Positions 25,401 through 36,427 of a stretch of DNA of 64,000 nt are shown piece after piece. Location: NCBI GenBank assembly GCA_015680685.1, contig MNCI01024055.1:71364-135363 (forward strand). The letters run 5' to 3'. Under the pieces are notes generated by a model that made no database searches, was not told the DNA's origin, and saw only the letters and a list, made by a program, of their open reading frames with translations. Both the position numbers and the translations under genes were made by a program. Position 1 is the first letter of the stretch. Every line of letters begins with the position of its first letter. The DNA comes from Gnetum montanum. Its lineage: Eukaryota; Streptophyta; Gnetopsida; Gnetales; Gnetaceae.

Positions 25401-26192
25401 ACATCCTGGGAACACCGTGAGGCTATGGTCCGCATGCTTACATCCATATATATGGATGAAAGCTTACTAGTGGAGGAGGAAGCAATACATGTTGTCATGT
25501 TTCCTTCCGAAGCTGAGCAATCTAGGCCTACCTCGCTGACCTTTCATGACGAGTCTATGAAAGACGATCCTGAGAAAGGTTAGGTAACAACTGAACCCAT
25601 GTTCATCACCATTCGGGTCGGTCAATACTGGATCTGGAGGGTACACGTGGATGATGGCGTAGCTACAAACGTCATTCCTTATCCCATCATGGATAGGTTG
25701 GGGTTGGTCGACCAGATCACTCCCACAATGATAGCTTGCGTAAAATTGTTCAATGAGGCAAGGGTTCAGGTCAGAGGGATGGTGCGTATCGAGTTTGTGG
25801 CAAGGGATCAATTCCCAATGGATGACACATTCTTAGTCGTCGAGGAGATGCCAAGGTTTAACTTGATCTTAGGGAGGTTGTGGTTAGCCTAGTTGAGGGC
25901 GGTTTCATCACCGATACACCAAGAGATACACCTGCCCTACGCTAGAGGGAAGGTCGTAATACGCGGTGATGAAATCACTCCCATGACTGTCAATAACATT
26001 GAAGAAGAACGAGGTTCGAACATAGAAACATCGGATGATCAAACCTATCCCCAAATCCCTCAACAAATCGACACTAATGATTATAGTCTAGCCTGGGCCA
26101 ACCTTCCATTTCAGGATGGTGACGTAGAGGAGTTAGATCGTAAATCTCCCCACCCTTACGTAACACTCAACGTGAAGGCCATTAAGAGATAA
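22419..26192 (+). pseudogene. gag: Tat-1 gag-protease, one frame with point-mutation stops
   Basis: One reading frame of about 1,257 codons runs from ATG at 22419 to TAA at 26190-26192 with no frameshift, broken only by scattered stops. In order: a Pro/Gln-rich N-terminal third (22900-23560); the retrotransposon gag helical domain at 23690-24116 (LDHLMGVKQDPLELVQKF, then LAIFKGAVNDFI); a basic stretch at 24180-24260; and a zinc-binding-like FCDYHQLCGHDTDYC at 24580-24630 of the CX2H..H..C type common in Tat elements. A proline-rich linker follows, with a repeated RPPFII(H/R)AP near 24890 and 24975. The protease is at 25599-25892 (HVDDGVATNVIP, ending GRLWLA). The usual DGG/DSG loop reads DDG. 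Gag builds the particle and protease processes the polyprotein; this copy cannot make either. Confidence 0.85.
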
Positions 26193-26776
26193 CTGAGGAT
26201 TGATGGTTGAAGAATGACATTTACGCACATTGTCACGTTTTTGTCAGCTATCGCCATTTGCATTCAGCAGTCTGTTTTTCATTCAATACATATTTACACT
26301 ATAAAAGTTTTCAATTTTTACGCTTGCGATCTCTTTACGCTATTGCATTTCTTTTACGTACGCTATTCATGTTGCTTAATCACTTTAGCCTAATTATGAA
26401 GAATTGTATACTGTCATAATTTACGCTTCCTATATTACGCAAAGGGCCCGCAATGGCCTTAAACTAGTTATGGCCCGCAACGGCCTAAAACTAGTTTTGG
26501 ATTATGCAAATGCCTGCTGTGGCCCGCAATGGCCTAAAACTAATCCCTAGTTTACGCATATGGCCCCCAATGGCCTTAAACTAGCTCTTCCATTTCATCT
26601 ATATAACTTAGGCAAAATCCTTAACAATTACGCTTACACTTTGCAGATAAAAAGGAAAAAAATAAAAAAAAAATGAATAGCATTTAAAATTGCCACAGAA
26701 AATTTTATAGCTAGCCTTTTAGTCAATCTCATAGCCATTGTTGACAACAATCAGTAAAGCCATGCGTAAACCACAA
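26193..26776. other. Non-coding stretch between protease and the antisense gene
   Basis: TTACGC-rich, AT-rich sequence with the four-copy 24-bp repeat at 26445-26585. It would be the 3' flank of the antisense gene and the start of the candidate sense-strand intron. TTACGC occurs at 26221, 26318, 26335, 26421, 26435 and 26552. Confidence 0.5.
26445..26585. repeat. Four-copy 24-bp repeat (GGCCCGCAATGGCC type)
   Basis: Near-identical units lie at 26445-26468, 26472-26495, 26521-26544 and 26562-26585. Each has GGCCC(G/C)CAA(T/C)GGCC followed by TWAAACTA. Spacing is irregular. The GGCC-N6-GGCC core makes each unit partly symmetric. They sit about 190 bp beyond the stop of the antisense gene. Confidence 0.8.
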
Positions 26777-29700
26777 TTACGCTTCTCCCCTAATGCCACT
26801 ATCACCAGTATCTTTTAAGTCTGGCTCTAGCCCTAATGGATCATCCTCTAGCGGACCTTCTTTCCTGGGAAGTATTCCTTCACGAGGAATCCCCTCTTCA
26901 TGAGGTCCCTACTCTAGTATCGGCTCAACGGGAGGATGCTCTTCATCACTGCGTTCTTCCTCTGGTATTGGCTCTTTAGCTTGCTCGTCTTCTCTATCCT
27001 CTGCTAGTACCTAGATATAGGAAAAATATTAGCAAAAAAAAAACTTAACAACACAATAGGAAAATTTAGACTTAGCCATGATTAAACTTACTCGCGATGG
27101 CCCTGCTTCCGTAGAAAAAGGAAGCTTTTCTAGGCTAGCCTATAGGTGCTTCATAATTTCCTCCTTAGTTAGGTATGACCACACATCATATCCCAAGGCA
27201 GCCCCAGCCTTTACCTTTTCTTTCTCCATGTTAGTCTAGTAAGGGGGGTCCGGGAAGAATGTAGGGACTGTAGTCTAGCCCCCAGGGAGAGTCATCTCCC
27301 TTTCCAGGGAAGCACTCACAGTCACCAGCTCTTGGAACTTCTCGAAGGCTTCGGATGCTCTAATGACGTCAAGGAAGACTTGCAAGGATTGTGATTTGAT
27401 GGCAGAATCACGATAAAGTTTATGATAAGTGATGCTTTCTCGCTTATACAAATGTTTGTGATCCTTTTCCTTCTGCCCCCACTCTTGCACACTTGCACAG
27501 TAATCCCTCCAATCCTGGCTTTTTTGAGCTAGGAGCTCTATCTGCATCCGTTGCTCTACTAATGCCCGACTGGTTTGCACACTATTTTTGATGGCGGTCC
27601 AATAACGGGAGTAGTCAATAATAGTAGTACGTCAGTCCTCATCTCCCATCTCTCACACTTGTAGGAATTCGCATCGCGACTTCAGGTCTCTGACCTCTTT
27701 GGTCAGAGACTCAATCTTTTGCTTTGACCTCTGTAGCCTTTTCCAGAGGCTTTTATTCACACCCTTACTCTCCCATAAGGAGCGGGTCGAGCGTAACGCA
27801 CATTTACGCATCTTCTCATAAATGTGACGTGGCATGGCCGCCCCATCCGATGGAGGCTCCACTATGTCCAAATCAATGGGCTTCGTTGGGTCCCATCGAA
27901 GGCGAGCTCCTAACAGCAAACATTATCATTGTATATGACACAATACCACTGCATAGTAAAATAAATCTTTTATAACTACAGCATACCAGCCTTAGGATCA
28001 ACGCGCTCGAGGTGCTCAATCATATCACTGACAATGCCTTCCATGAAGGCAAACTTGTCAGGAAAGTCTCTCCACGCTCTGCTCACAGCGATGGACGTGG
28101 ATGCATCCTCTTCTCCTGTAGCGTAGTCAAGTTAGAAACTCTAATTATTAACAAAATTCTGCCAGATTTCTAGCATGCTCATTACCTCTACCGATGATAG
28201 TGGCAACCTCGCCAACATCTTCCGCCTCCTTTTCCCCTTCACGCAAAAGGGCCTGTGTGTCGCTTGCCCCTCCAGTTGGGGCCTCTTCATGCACATGAGT
28301 CTGTGCGGCGCTTGTCTCGATGGCTGGGACCTCTTTTTCTAAAACTGGGGCCCCTTCCCCATGACTTAGTATCACTGCCCCTATTTTAGGGGTTAGCTGC
28401 TCTATAATTTTCACTCGTAATATCACAATACTCTTAATATATCATTCCAAATATTCTAAGTAAACATTGCATAATATAGTTTTCAATACATCTCCCTCAT
28501 ACTTACCAGGCAGAGGTTTACTCTGCTAAACCCTGACTTTCACGGTTTGACCTGTGCCACTCCCAGGCTCTGTAGAGGCCTCGGTTATATGAAGCCCTTT
28601 ACGCCGAGCTACAGGTTCCATGATTTCTTCCACCAAACGCTTCACTCGTGAGGCATCGCCAAGGTAAGTAGGCATTATCCAGCCTATGCTATTGGGGCCT
28701 CGCATTCGAGACGCCGCCAGTTCTCTGGTCATTATAGATAGAGATTCCCCAATCCCTTCTGGAGGGTCCTGCCCATGGGTAGTGCTGAGGATATGTGTAA
28801 TCCAGGGTTTGGATAGCTGGTCTCGATCTTGTTGCAGTTAGACCCCATTCTTTTCGACGACCAAAAGCTCAGCAAAACGCTAAAGGCAAGCTATGAAGAA
28901 GGCGTAATGCACGTTGAAACAAGAATCGAGCTTCTTGCAAAGCTTGATCATCTCAGTGTGTAGTCCCTTAGCAAAATAGCTTGCCCAATTGAACTGGGTC
29001 CCTTATTCCAGAACCTCCCACATAATACGGGTCTGCTCTATGGAAAATAACTTCCCTTGCGAGAGCATTTTGGAGAAAGTCCGGGCCCGGAAAAGGGGAT
29101 AAATTGTCTTGGCGATTCCTAGTTTGATTCCTTCACAAGGAATCCCTTTGGGCTCCTTCTTGATTCTTACCCACTGCTCTAGCCACTTCTGATAGTCGAG
29201 ACTCCTCTTCGCCTTCTCATGTATGGGAAGGCCATCAGAGGGAATGCCAAAAAGGTCTACAAAGAGCTGAGCATCAATGTCAAAAATTACACGTACGTGA
29301 TGCACGTGCGTGCAAAAATGCTCTACCTTTTCACTAAAGGAGTTGACCAGGGTTAGCATTTCACTGGCAGGGACATCAGGAGTTATGGCTAAAAATAAAT
29401 ACATTAGCCTCGCTTCTCAGATCTTGGTGACCACCACAACTGGGGCCGTTGCATGGCCGAGCCAACGTTGTGCATCCTTGATGTCGCTGTAATGGAAGAG
29501 GATGATATTCGCCTTGCGGCCGGAAATTGTAAGGGTAATCTCCCAGGATTCCCTAACTGAACAACGTAAGACACAAGTCCAATGAAAACATTATTACGCA
29601 ATGTTCACAATTCACAACTACACCACGCAACAATAAAATACACAGTAGTTTTACCATGTCCAAATGGCAAAGGAAATGGAGGAAGGTTCCTCTGCATGTC

Positions 29701-30858
29701 CTCAATGGTAAGGGACAGATCTAAGGTCCAGTCATCATGTACCCACCCAAGATTCTGGCAATTCTCGAAAGCGTCAGCATAGCGGGTGGGGTACTCATGA
29801 ATGTCGAAGCCGATCTGCCCCATCATACCAGCACGTACGTTGCTAGTTGAGGTAAACGCCTTTATTGCCGTTTTCGTCCATGACAACGTATCACCATCTC
29901 CTACTAACCTGTTCTCATGAATAAAAAACCTATACCATACCACATAGGCTTATCTTACGCTTTACAAAACTTAGACAACAGACATATAACAAAAATACAG
30001 TCAACAAAACTACTTACCCGCTTGAATAATACACAGTGCCTACTGGGTTCTGGAAGTAGGTCAAGACATGATAGGCCACGAACAAAGTGTTATATGCGTG
30101 GTAGCAACTGAACTAGGCCATTTCCCAGATCCAACCCAAGCACCTCAAACCTCGGGCGCTAAGGTCTTGGTCGTTGGGACGACCAGTGTCGATGGCTCCT
30201 TCTATCAAGAAGGCTAAAATTCCCTATGCGGAACCCACTAACAGGTGCTCCAAAATGGCACCAGCAATATCGCCTAACAAATTAGACCATATAATGAAGC
30301 TGTAGTTGTGAAGTAAGAACTACAGAAACTCCAACACACCCTTTCAAAACCACATGGCCTTCCAATGCAACTGAGTTTGCAGGGGAGGGACATTAGGCAT
30401 GATCGGGTTTATACAGCACAGAACCCCAACAATATCCAAGATGATCAAAACAGGCTTTAGCATAATATTGTATAGAAAACGCAATACACAGATCAACATC
30501 TAGATTCACATTTGCATATTTAAATACAGAAAACCTATAGATTACACTTAGTTATCCATGCCAAAATCGCCAAAAGCCTTGCAACAACGCAAGGTTTGTC
30601 CCTAACAATGGTGATAGACGCAACCCCATTAAACCCTCGTCTTAACGCGAGGTCCATAGTCTAAAACCTCCATTTATGCGAACAACACTACAATAATAAA
30701 CACTTCTATAATAACACAAATACGCAAAAGACAGCCTACCGGTTCAAGGGCGTAGGGTCCCTCACTTCGACCACTGCCTGCGAAGCGCGCTCCAGATTCT
30801 CTTGCACCTCGTCGATCTTAGCCAATTTCGTGTTCTTTATTTTAATTTTAGGCACCAT
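26777..30858 (-). pseudogene. Antisense spliced accessory gene within Tat-1 (8 exons, about 1,100 codons)
   Basis: Minus-strand exons: 30858-30740 (ATG first), 30534-30018, 29929-29655, 29556-28507, 28401-28186, 28115-27987, 27909-27092 and 27010-26777 (TAA). All seven introns (205, 88, 98, 105, 70, 77 and 81 bp) are GT-AG, several with GTAAGT donors. Codon phase matches at six junctions; exon 2 needs one single-base frameshift to reconcile the first. Content: exon 2 is hydrophobic/helical (LLHNYSFIIWSNLLGDIAG); exons 3-4 are globular (TLSWTKTAIKAF, QLFVDLFGIPSDGLPI); exon 7 opens with a coiled coil (KRLQRSKQKIESLTKEVRDL) and ends DVWSYLTKEEIMKHL; exon 8 is acidic and Pro-rich. Fifteen in-frame stops (nine TAG, two TAA, four TGA) could each come from CAG, CAA or CGA by C-to-T. 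There is no signal peptide. The family is not recognised with certainty; the C-terminus resembles ORF3 of the Athila-like elements. Introns survive because the genomic RNA carries them in antisense, where they cannot splice. Confidence 0.75.
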
Positions 30859-31270
30859 TATCATAGCTTCAAAACCTTCACAACTTCACACGTTCACGTC
30901 TTCGCAAATTACACATTCCAACGTTTTGCTCCTCTTTCTCTCGCTTCGTAACAGTTAGGAATTTGAATTCGCGATAGCCAGCAGCCCATTCTTGCTGAGA
31001 ATTACTTACTTATATGCAAAAATCACCGACTCGATATCCGATTTCAGTGGGACTTTCCTAAAATGGAACCCGAAAATCAAGGTATTAATGTGGTAGATAT
31101 CGCATGTGCTTCCTGTCAGAAATGACGTTAAACTACCACATCTTATCATCTCGTAATCGAGTAGCATTAATTACAGCCTATTTACAATATTCAAAATTCA
31201 GTTAGCTTTCCACGTACGACAACACCACGTCATGTTTTCTCCTAATCATTTACGCATTTGGCAATTTTGC
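30859..31270. other. Shared upstream region of the antisense gene and RT exon
   Basis: About 400 bp without coding sequence lies between the antisense start codon (30858) and the sense RT exon (31273). It would hold the antisense promoter, but I see no clear minus-strand TATA box. It contains CpG-rich pieces typical of Tat-1. Confidence 0.4.
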
Positions 31271-31272
31271 AG
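31271..31272 (+). other. Candidate 3' splice acceptor before Tat-1 RT
   Basis: A TTTTGCAG followed by GATGG, preceded by pyrimidine-rich sequence with TTTTCTCC, lies immediately before the RT frame. Ogre-type elements are known to splice an intron between protease and RT, and this fits that acceptor. The donor is not certain; several GT sites lie at 25960-26180 near the end of the protease frame. The intron would be about 5 kb and would contain the antisense gene. Confidence 0.5.
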
Positions 31273-33400
31273 GATGGTCGGAAAATGGATGCAACATTTT
31301 CAGCACCTCTAACTTTGACAGGCCCATACGGGAAAATAATTAGGCAATTCAATCCTATGCTAGTAGAAACTCACCCTCCCTTCGACGACATGACCATAGC
31401 CATGTCGGAAACGTCCCCAGAATGGCCAGAAAAGTTGATGCACATGCTAGAGTTGGAGGCTGGGGATATAACCGGAGACCCCCTCAATGAGGTTCCTATC
31501 GTTACGCATAAGGGTGAAGCCAAAATGCTTAAAGTTAGTTCTTTACTAGACCAGGAAACACACAATTCTATAAAATAGGTCCTTTAGGACAACATCACAG
31601 TATTTACATGGTCATACGAGGATATGCCGGGGCTAGATCCCAGGTTAATCCAGCATAACATAATCTTAGACCCGCAGATCAAAGCAATTAGGCAAAAGGT
31701 ATGAAAAATCAAGCTAGAAATCGTGCTAGCCGTGCATGATGAGATCACCAAACTGTATCAGGCTGGTTTCATCCACGCGGTTGATTACTCGGATTGGGTA
31801 TCTAACATTGTAGTTGTCCCAAAGAAAACCGGAAGCATACAGACTTCTGAGACTTAAACAAGGACATAATCAAGGATAACTTCCCACTACAGAGTATTGA
31901 CCAACTAGTCGATACGACAGTTGGGCATGCACTTCTGTCCTTCATGGATGGATTTTTGGGCTATAATCAGATTCACATCAACCCAGAACATCAATTAACC
32001 ACAACATTCATGACGCCCTGGGGCACCTTTTGCTACACCATGATGCCTTTCGGCCTAAAAACCGCCGGAGCAATGTATCAACGAGCCATGACATACATCT
32101 TTAGTGATTACCTCTTAGGGAGATTGAATGATTATGTTGACAATATAGCGGTTAAGTCTTTAAAGTCAGAAGATCATCCGGAAGACCTGGAGTTAGTCCT
32201 CAAAAGATGTTCTAAATACGAGCTCTAGCTTAACCCAAAGAAGTGCGTATTCGGAGTCAAAACTGGACGCATGCTGGGGTTTCTGGTGTCGAAAACCAAC
32301 ATACGAGTTGACCTTGATAAGGTCAAAGCCATTGTCGAATTAACGCCTCCCACAGACCTCAAACAATTACGCGGGTTACAAGGATGATTACAGTTTATAC
32401 GCCGGTTCATCTCAAGATTAACCGACAAGTTACACCCTATGCAACATTTGCTTAAAAAGGGGGTTAATTTCGAATGGAGGGAAGATTGTCAGCATGCGTT
32501 TGATAGCCTAAAACAAGAACTTCAATAGTTACCAACAGTTTTCCCACCACAAAGAGATCTACCATTTTACATTTACCTCGCAACTTCAGACGTAGCGTTA
32601 GCAGCATTACTTTGTCAAAGGAGGGATGATGGGTCGGAAGTGCCCATCTACTACTTGAGTCATGCTCTATGTGCATATGAAACGAGGTACAACGAAGTAG
32701 AGTGTAACTGCTTAGCATTAGTATTTACACTGAAAAAGTGTAGACATTACCTTTTTGGTAGCCAAGTTAACATCATCTGTAAAAACAACATCCTTAGGGC
32801 CATTACACACAACCTATACGAAAGTAGCAAAAGAGCTCGTTAGAAGGCTATCATGGCAGAATTCTATCTGCATTATATTGGCCAATCTTCTACGAAAGGC
32901 CAGGTAATAGCTGATCAGTTAGTAATTTCACCTATTGACAGTCAGGCAACGATAGAGCCTGAGTTTCCAGACGAACATGTACATAGTTTAAGCCCTGTCT
33001 CGACAGGCCCCGAAGTGACGCTGTATTTTGATGGAGCTTCAACTACTAAAGGTGGCATCACCGCCACTGTTATTACGCTTTCACCTAAGGATGTGCATCT
33101 TCACGCTTATCGCTTGACCTTCCCCTGTACGAAAAACATGGCAGAATACGAGGGGCTTGTCAAGGGATTACTAGCAGCCAGCGAACTTGATGTTCGACAC
33201 TTGGTGATTAGGGGTGATTCGATGCTCATCATCAATCAGATCACAGGAGTCTACACCTACAAGGCTGCAGATTTGTAGCCCTATTGTGATATGGCTAAAG
33301 ATCTTCTGAAGCGATTCGCTACCATCGATGCCTAGCACGTGCTGCGGAATGATAACACACTAGCCGATGCACTGGCTACTCTGGCCTTAAACGTGCCCTC
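31273..33400 (+). pseudogene. pol: Tat-1 reverse transcriptase, RNase H and second RNase H (decayed)
   Basis: The pre-RT linker (DGRKMDATF, then WSYEDMPGLDP near 31620) leads to fingers (AGFIHAVDYSDWVSNIVVV, about 31765). A small deletion near 31832 shifts the frame within the KKTG...DFxDLN block. The palm follows (SFMDGFLGYNQIHI, about 31940; PFGLKTAGAMYQRAM). The catalytic YVDD motif reads YVDN (about 32133), so one metal-binding Asp is lost. Gypsy RNase H is at about 32520-32930 (VPIYYLSHAL, RYNEVECNCLAL). A second, archaeal-type RNase H is at about 33010-33400 (LYFDGAST, MAEYEGLVKGL, IRGDSMLI), with its acidic residues visible. Dual RNase H is diagnostic of the Tat clade. Stops are scattered, mostly TAG. 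Confidence 0.85.
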
Positions 33401-33479
33401 ACATCTACTTGATACTTGTCCTACTTTAATAACAGATTTTACAGGTCCTATCATTTAGGTGGCGCAGATATCTTCTCTT

Positions 33480-34740
33480 CTTGAAGAAAGCACGCCGGAA
33501 TGGTATGACAACATTAAAACTTACCTCTTGCAAGGCAAGCTACCTCCTGAATTGACATGCATGCAGAAAGATGCAATCCGTAAGCGAGCTAAGCAGTACA
33601 TAATCATAGGAGACAGTACTCTCTGTTGATGCTCTTTTGATGGTGTGTTGCTTACCTGCGTTAATAAAGACCAAGCACATCGTATCGTTGGCGAGGTTCA
33701 CGAGGGATTATGCAGAGGACACGTAGCACCATGGGCTATGGCTTCAAAAATTTCGTCGCTTAGGGTACTACTGGCCATGCATGGAAAAAGATTGCTTGAA
33801 AAAGGTTAAAACTTGTGATATGTGTCAGCGTCACGCAAATCTTATACACGTGTCACCTACAGAGTTACATACAACTTAGATAACATGGCCATTTCAACGA
33901 TGGGGTCTAGACATTATAGGTCCCATCACGCTGAAATCTTCCACAGGTCATAGCTTCATAATCACCGCCACTGAGTACTTTATGAAGTGGTTAGAAGCTA
34001 TTCCTTTAAGGAAGATCACATCTCAACAGATTTTCTATTTCATCTTAGACAACATTGTAACCAGATTTGGTCTCCCGATGACTATCGTGACCGACAATGG
34101 GCCGCAGTTTAGTAGTATAGAAACCAAATCCTTCTATAATAGCCTTGGCATTAAACAATATTTTTCCTTGCCCTACTACCTGCAAGAAAATGGTCAAGTT
34201 CAAGCAACAAACAAAGTCATCATCAATCTGCTCAAGAAAATGCTCGATAATAATAAGAGACGGTGGCACAAAAAAATCCTCTATGTGCTATGGGCGTATC
34301 GCACTACATATAGGATGGCTACAGATAGTATACCCTATAGCCTAGTCTACGGATCTGATGTAGTGCTTCCTATCGAGTTGCAAATTCCTCCTCTGAGAGT
34401 GGTCCTCTCCACGATTATAAATGACGCTCAACACACCGAGTCTCGAGTTATGGATTTGGATTCAGTAGAAGAGAAGTGGATATAGACGCTTGATATAATC
34501 GAAAAGTATCAAGACAAGTAGAGGCAAAAGCATCATCATAATCTTTAGCAGTGTCCGATCAAGAAGGGAGATTTAGTTCTCAAGGCCATTCACGAACCAG
34601 TAGGAAAATTCTTTGCAAACTGGGAGGGTCCTCTCTTAGTGACTAACACGTACAGCAACAGAGCATTCAAGTTAGCGAATATTTACAGCAACGAGCTACC
34701 AAACCCTGTCAATCACATATATCTAAAGTGGTATTACATA
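33480..34740 (+). pseudogene. pol: Tat-1 integrase (decayed; catalytic Glu reads Gln)
   Basis: The zinc finger is seen as EVHEGLCRGH (about 33690) and CDMCQRH (about 33810). A frameshift near 33750 separates the two halves. The core gives WGLDIIGPI (about 33905), TEYFMKWLEA, VTDNGPQFSS (about 34085), then ENGQVQATNK (about 34190). Counting from the Asp of TDN, 35 residues lie before the Gln of VQA, so the Glu of the D,D-35-E triad is replaced by Gln. The 167-codon piece 33982-34485 is open. The C-terminal part ends with a chromatin-side GPLL/NWEGP-like block (about 34620) and YLKWYY. Confidence 0.85.
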
Positions 34741-34765
34741 TAGTGGCATCTCTATTGTGAACATC

Positions 34766-35275
34766 AGGTATGGCAACCATCGTCTACTACGACGCTAAAC
34801 TGGCAACCATCATCCGCTACGATGCTAAACTGGCAAACATCGTCCGCTACGATGTAAAACTGACATTCCTTACACGCATCTGCCCCGACGCTAAACAGGC
34901 AAGTTGTAACCATCCGCCACGACGTAAAACTGGCAGTGTTGTACAGGTTCGCCAGGACGAAAAATTGGCATCTTTTGCACGCGTCTGCCATGACACTAAA
35001 CTGGCACCGGCTGTCCATCATGACATAGAACTGGCAAAGGTAAGCAACCATCTGCTAAGACATAAAAATAGCACAGATTTGTCCTTGGGTCATGACACAA
35101 AAATGACATCCACAGCACGGTCTGCTGAGATCTTAAATCAGCCCCGCCACCGTCCGCTACGACGTAAAACTAGCATTTCTCAGTCCGTCGAGACTCTAAA
35201 CAGGGACCATGATCTGCTGAGACTTAAAACCAGCAACGACAGTCTACCAGGACTTAAAAATGGACCTTACAGGTC
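34766..35275 (+). repeat. Degenerate tandem array in the Tat-1 3' region
   Basis: Units built around CGCTACGAYGYAAAACTGGCA repeat about a dozen times. The first few are exactly 30 bp apart; later ones drift to about 36-45 bp. It lies between integrase and the 3' LTR, where Tat-clade elements often carry arrays that can seed genomic satellites. One frame stays open for 258 codons (34770-35546) because a unit multiple of three carries no stop; I do not regard it as a gene. Confidence 0.8.
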
Positions 35276-36408
35276 GCCACCATGCAAATCAAGCAAGCGT
35301 AATCATCCCTATGCAACTTCACGACAAGCGGAGTGGGATACTGGGATAATCCCAACGTCGCTACCCCACCGGCATCCTACTAATTCCTCAGATGTGCTGA
35401 GAGGCATACTACTGATCCCTCGGAGATGCCGTTGCTACACCCACTGCAACGGTGGTACTTCTGACAGGTTAGTTTCGCTGCCCGGAGCCCCAAAGGCATT
35501 CCCATCAATTGTGACTTTGGGGATCTCCGCTCATCATCGCATTTAGGCCCTGGCTTCACAGATTCATTTGGCTGGTCCTTTACATAACCAGTCAGGTGTG
35601 CTGAGTCTGATGATCTTTGGTGGCGATATGCTAGGCCGAGCGTCAAGGTTGAAGACTATGGCCTCATGCTACAGTTCCTCCTTCACAGACCGATCACTTC
35701 ATCTCACCTCTATTAGCACTCGTTTCAACAACCTCGCCTCCGGTTCACACAGACAATGGTATCCTCTATTTTCTTTTTTGGTTGCAGGTTACTTGCTGCG
35801 AACATGTCATCCAAAGGTGCATTCATATAAGTGGTGAAGTACAAACAGTATTTTGAAATGGCTGCTCAGGTTAGCTTGTCCACTTAGAAGTGCATCCCTC
35901 TTCCCCTTATGATCCTACCCTCAGTTCTTGCTTCGCTTCATCCCTACCATCTGCTTCCTGTATGCAAAAGGTACATACACAAGCACCCATTTTCCACACT
36001 CGCATGGCCATCAAGTCCACAAACTCGCATAACACAATTAAATGTCATAGCAGAGATATCACAGAAGCGATGCACTGTGCTCCTTTTGCAAGCATTACTA
36101 CTGTATTCTGTAACAGAGAAATCTCAGACTGATGCGCTATGCTCGTTTGAAAGCATTCCTGTTAATATAAGTATGCACACATTTCTGTGTGTTCAATGAG
36201 TGTATTCCATACTTCTACCATCCTAACTCATTTGAGTCTTCCCCGAACCTGTTTCCTACCAAATCATCTTATCTTCCATGTCCTCCATCCTTGCTCTTCT
36301 ATGTTGACAGGGCAACACTTGAGTGACCATTGATGGACACTGTTGGTACTTTTACCTCTCTGGTGTTTCGCATTCTTTGTCGACGTCTTTCGGGAAGGCC
36401 CTCTAACT
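35276..36408 (+). other. Tat-1 3' untranslated region
   Basis: About 1.1 kb of C-rich sequence between the tandem array and the polypurine tract. No conserved domain is seen. Short open frames (35568-35837, 35890-36199) lack recognisable features. Confidence 0.5.
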
Positions 36409-36423
36409 GAAAACAAAGAGGGG
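36409..36423 (+). other. Polypurine tract of Tat-1
   Basis: GAAAACAAAGAGGGG lies four bases before the 3' LTR. It is the priming site for plus-strand DNA synthesis and confirms the LTR boundary at 36428. Confidence 0.8.
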
Positions 36424-36427
36424 CCAT

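Noticed and set aside
26445-26585. CRISPR-like array of regular repeats
   Set aside because: Only four units with irregular spacing in a plant retrotransposon, with no cas genes; it is a simple interspersed repeat.
34770-35546. 258-codon ORF, the longest in the window
   Set aside because: It coincides with the tandem array; the frame stays open because repeat units lack stops. There is no domain, and its position is the 3' untranslated region of Tat-1.
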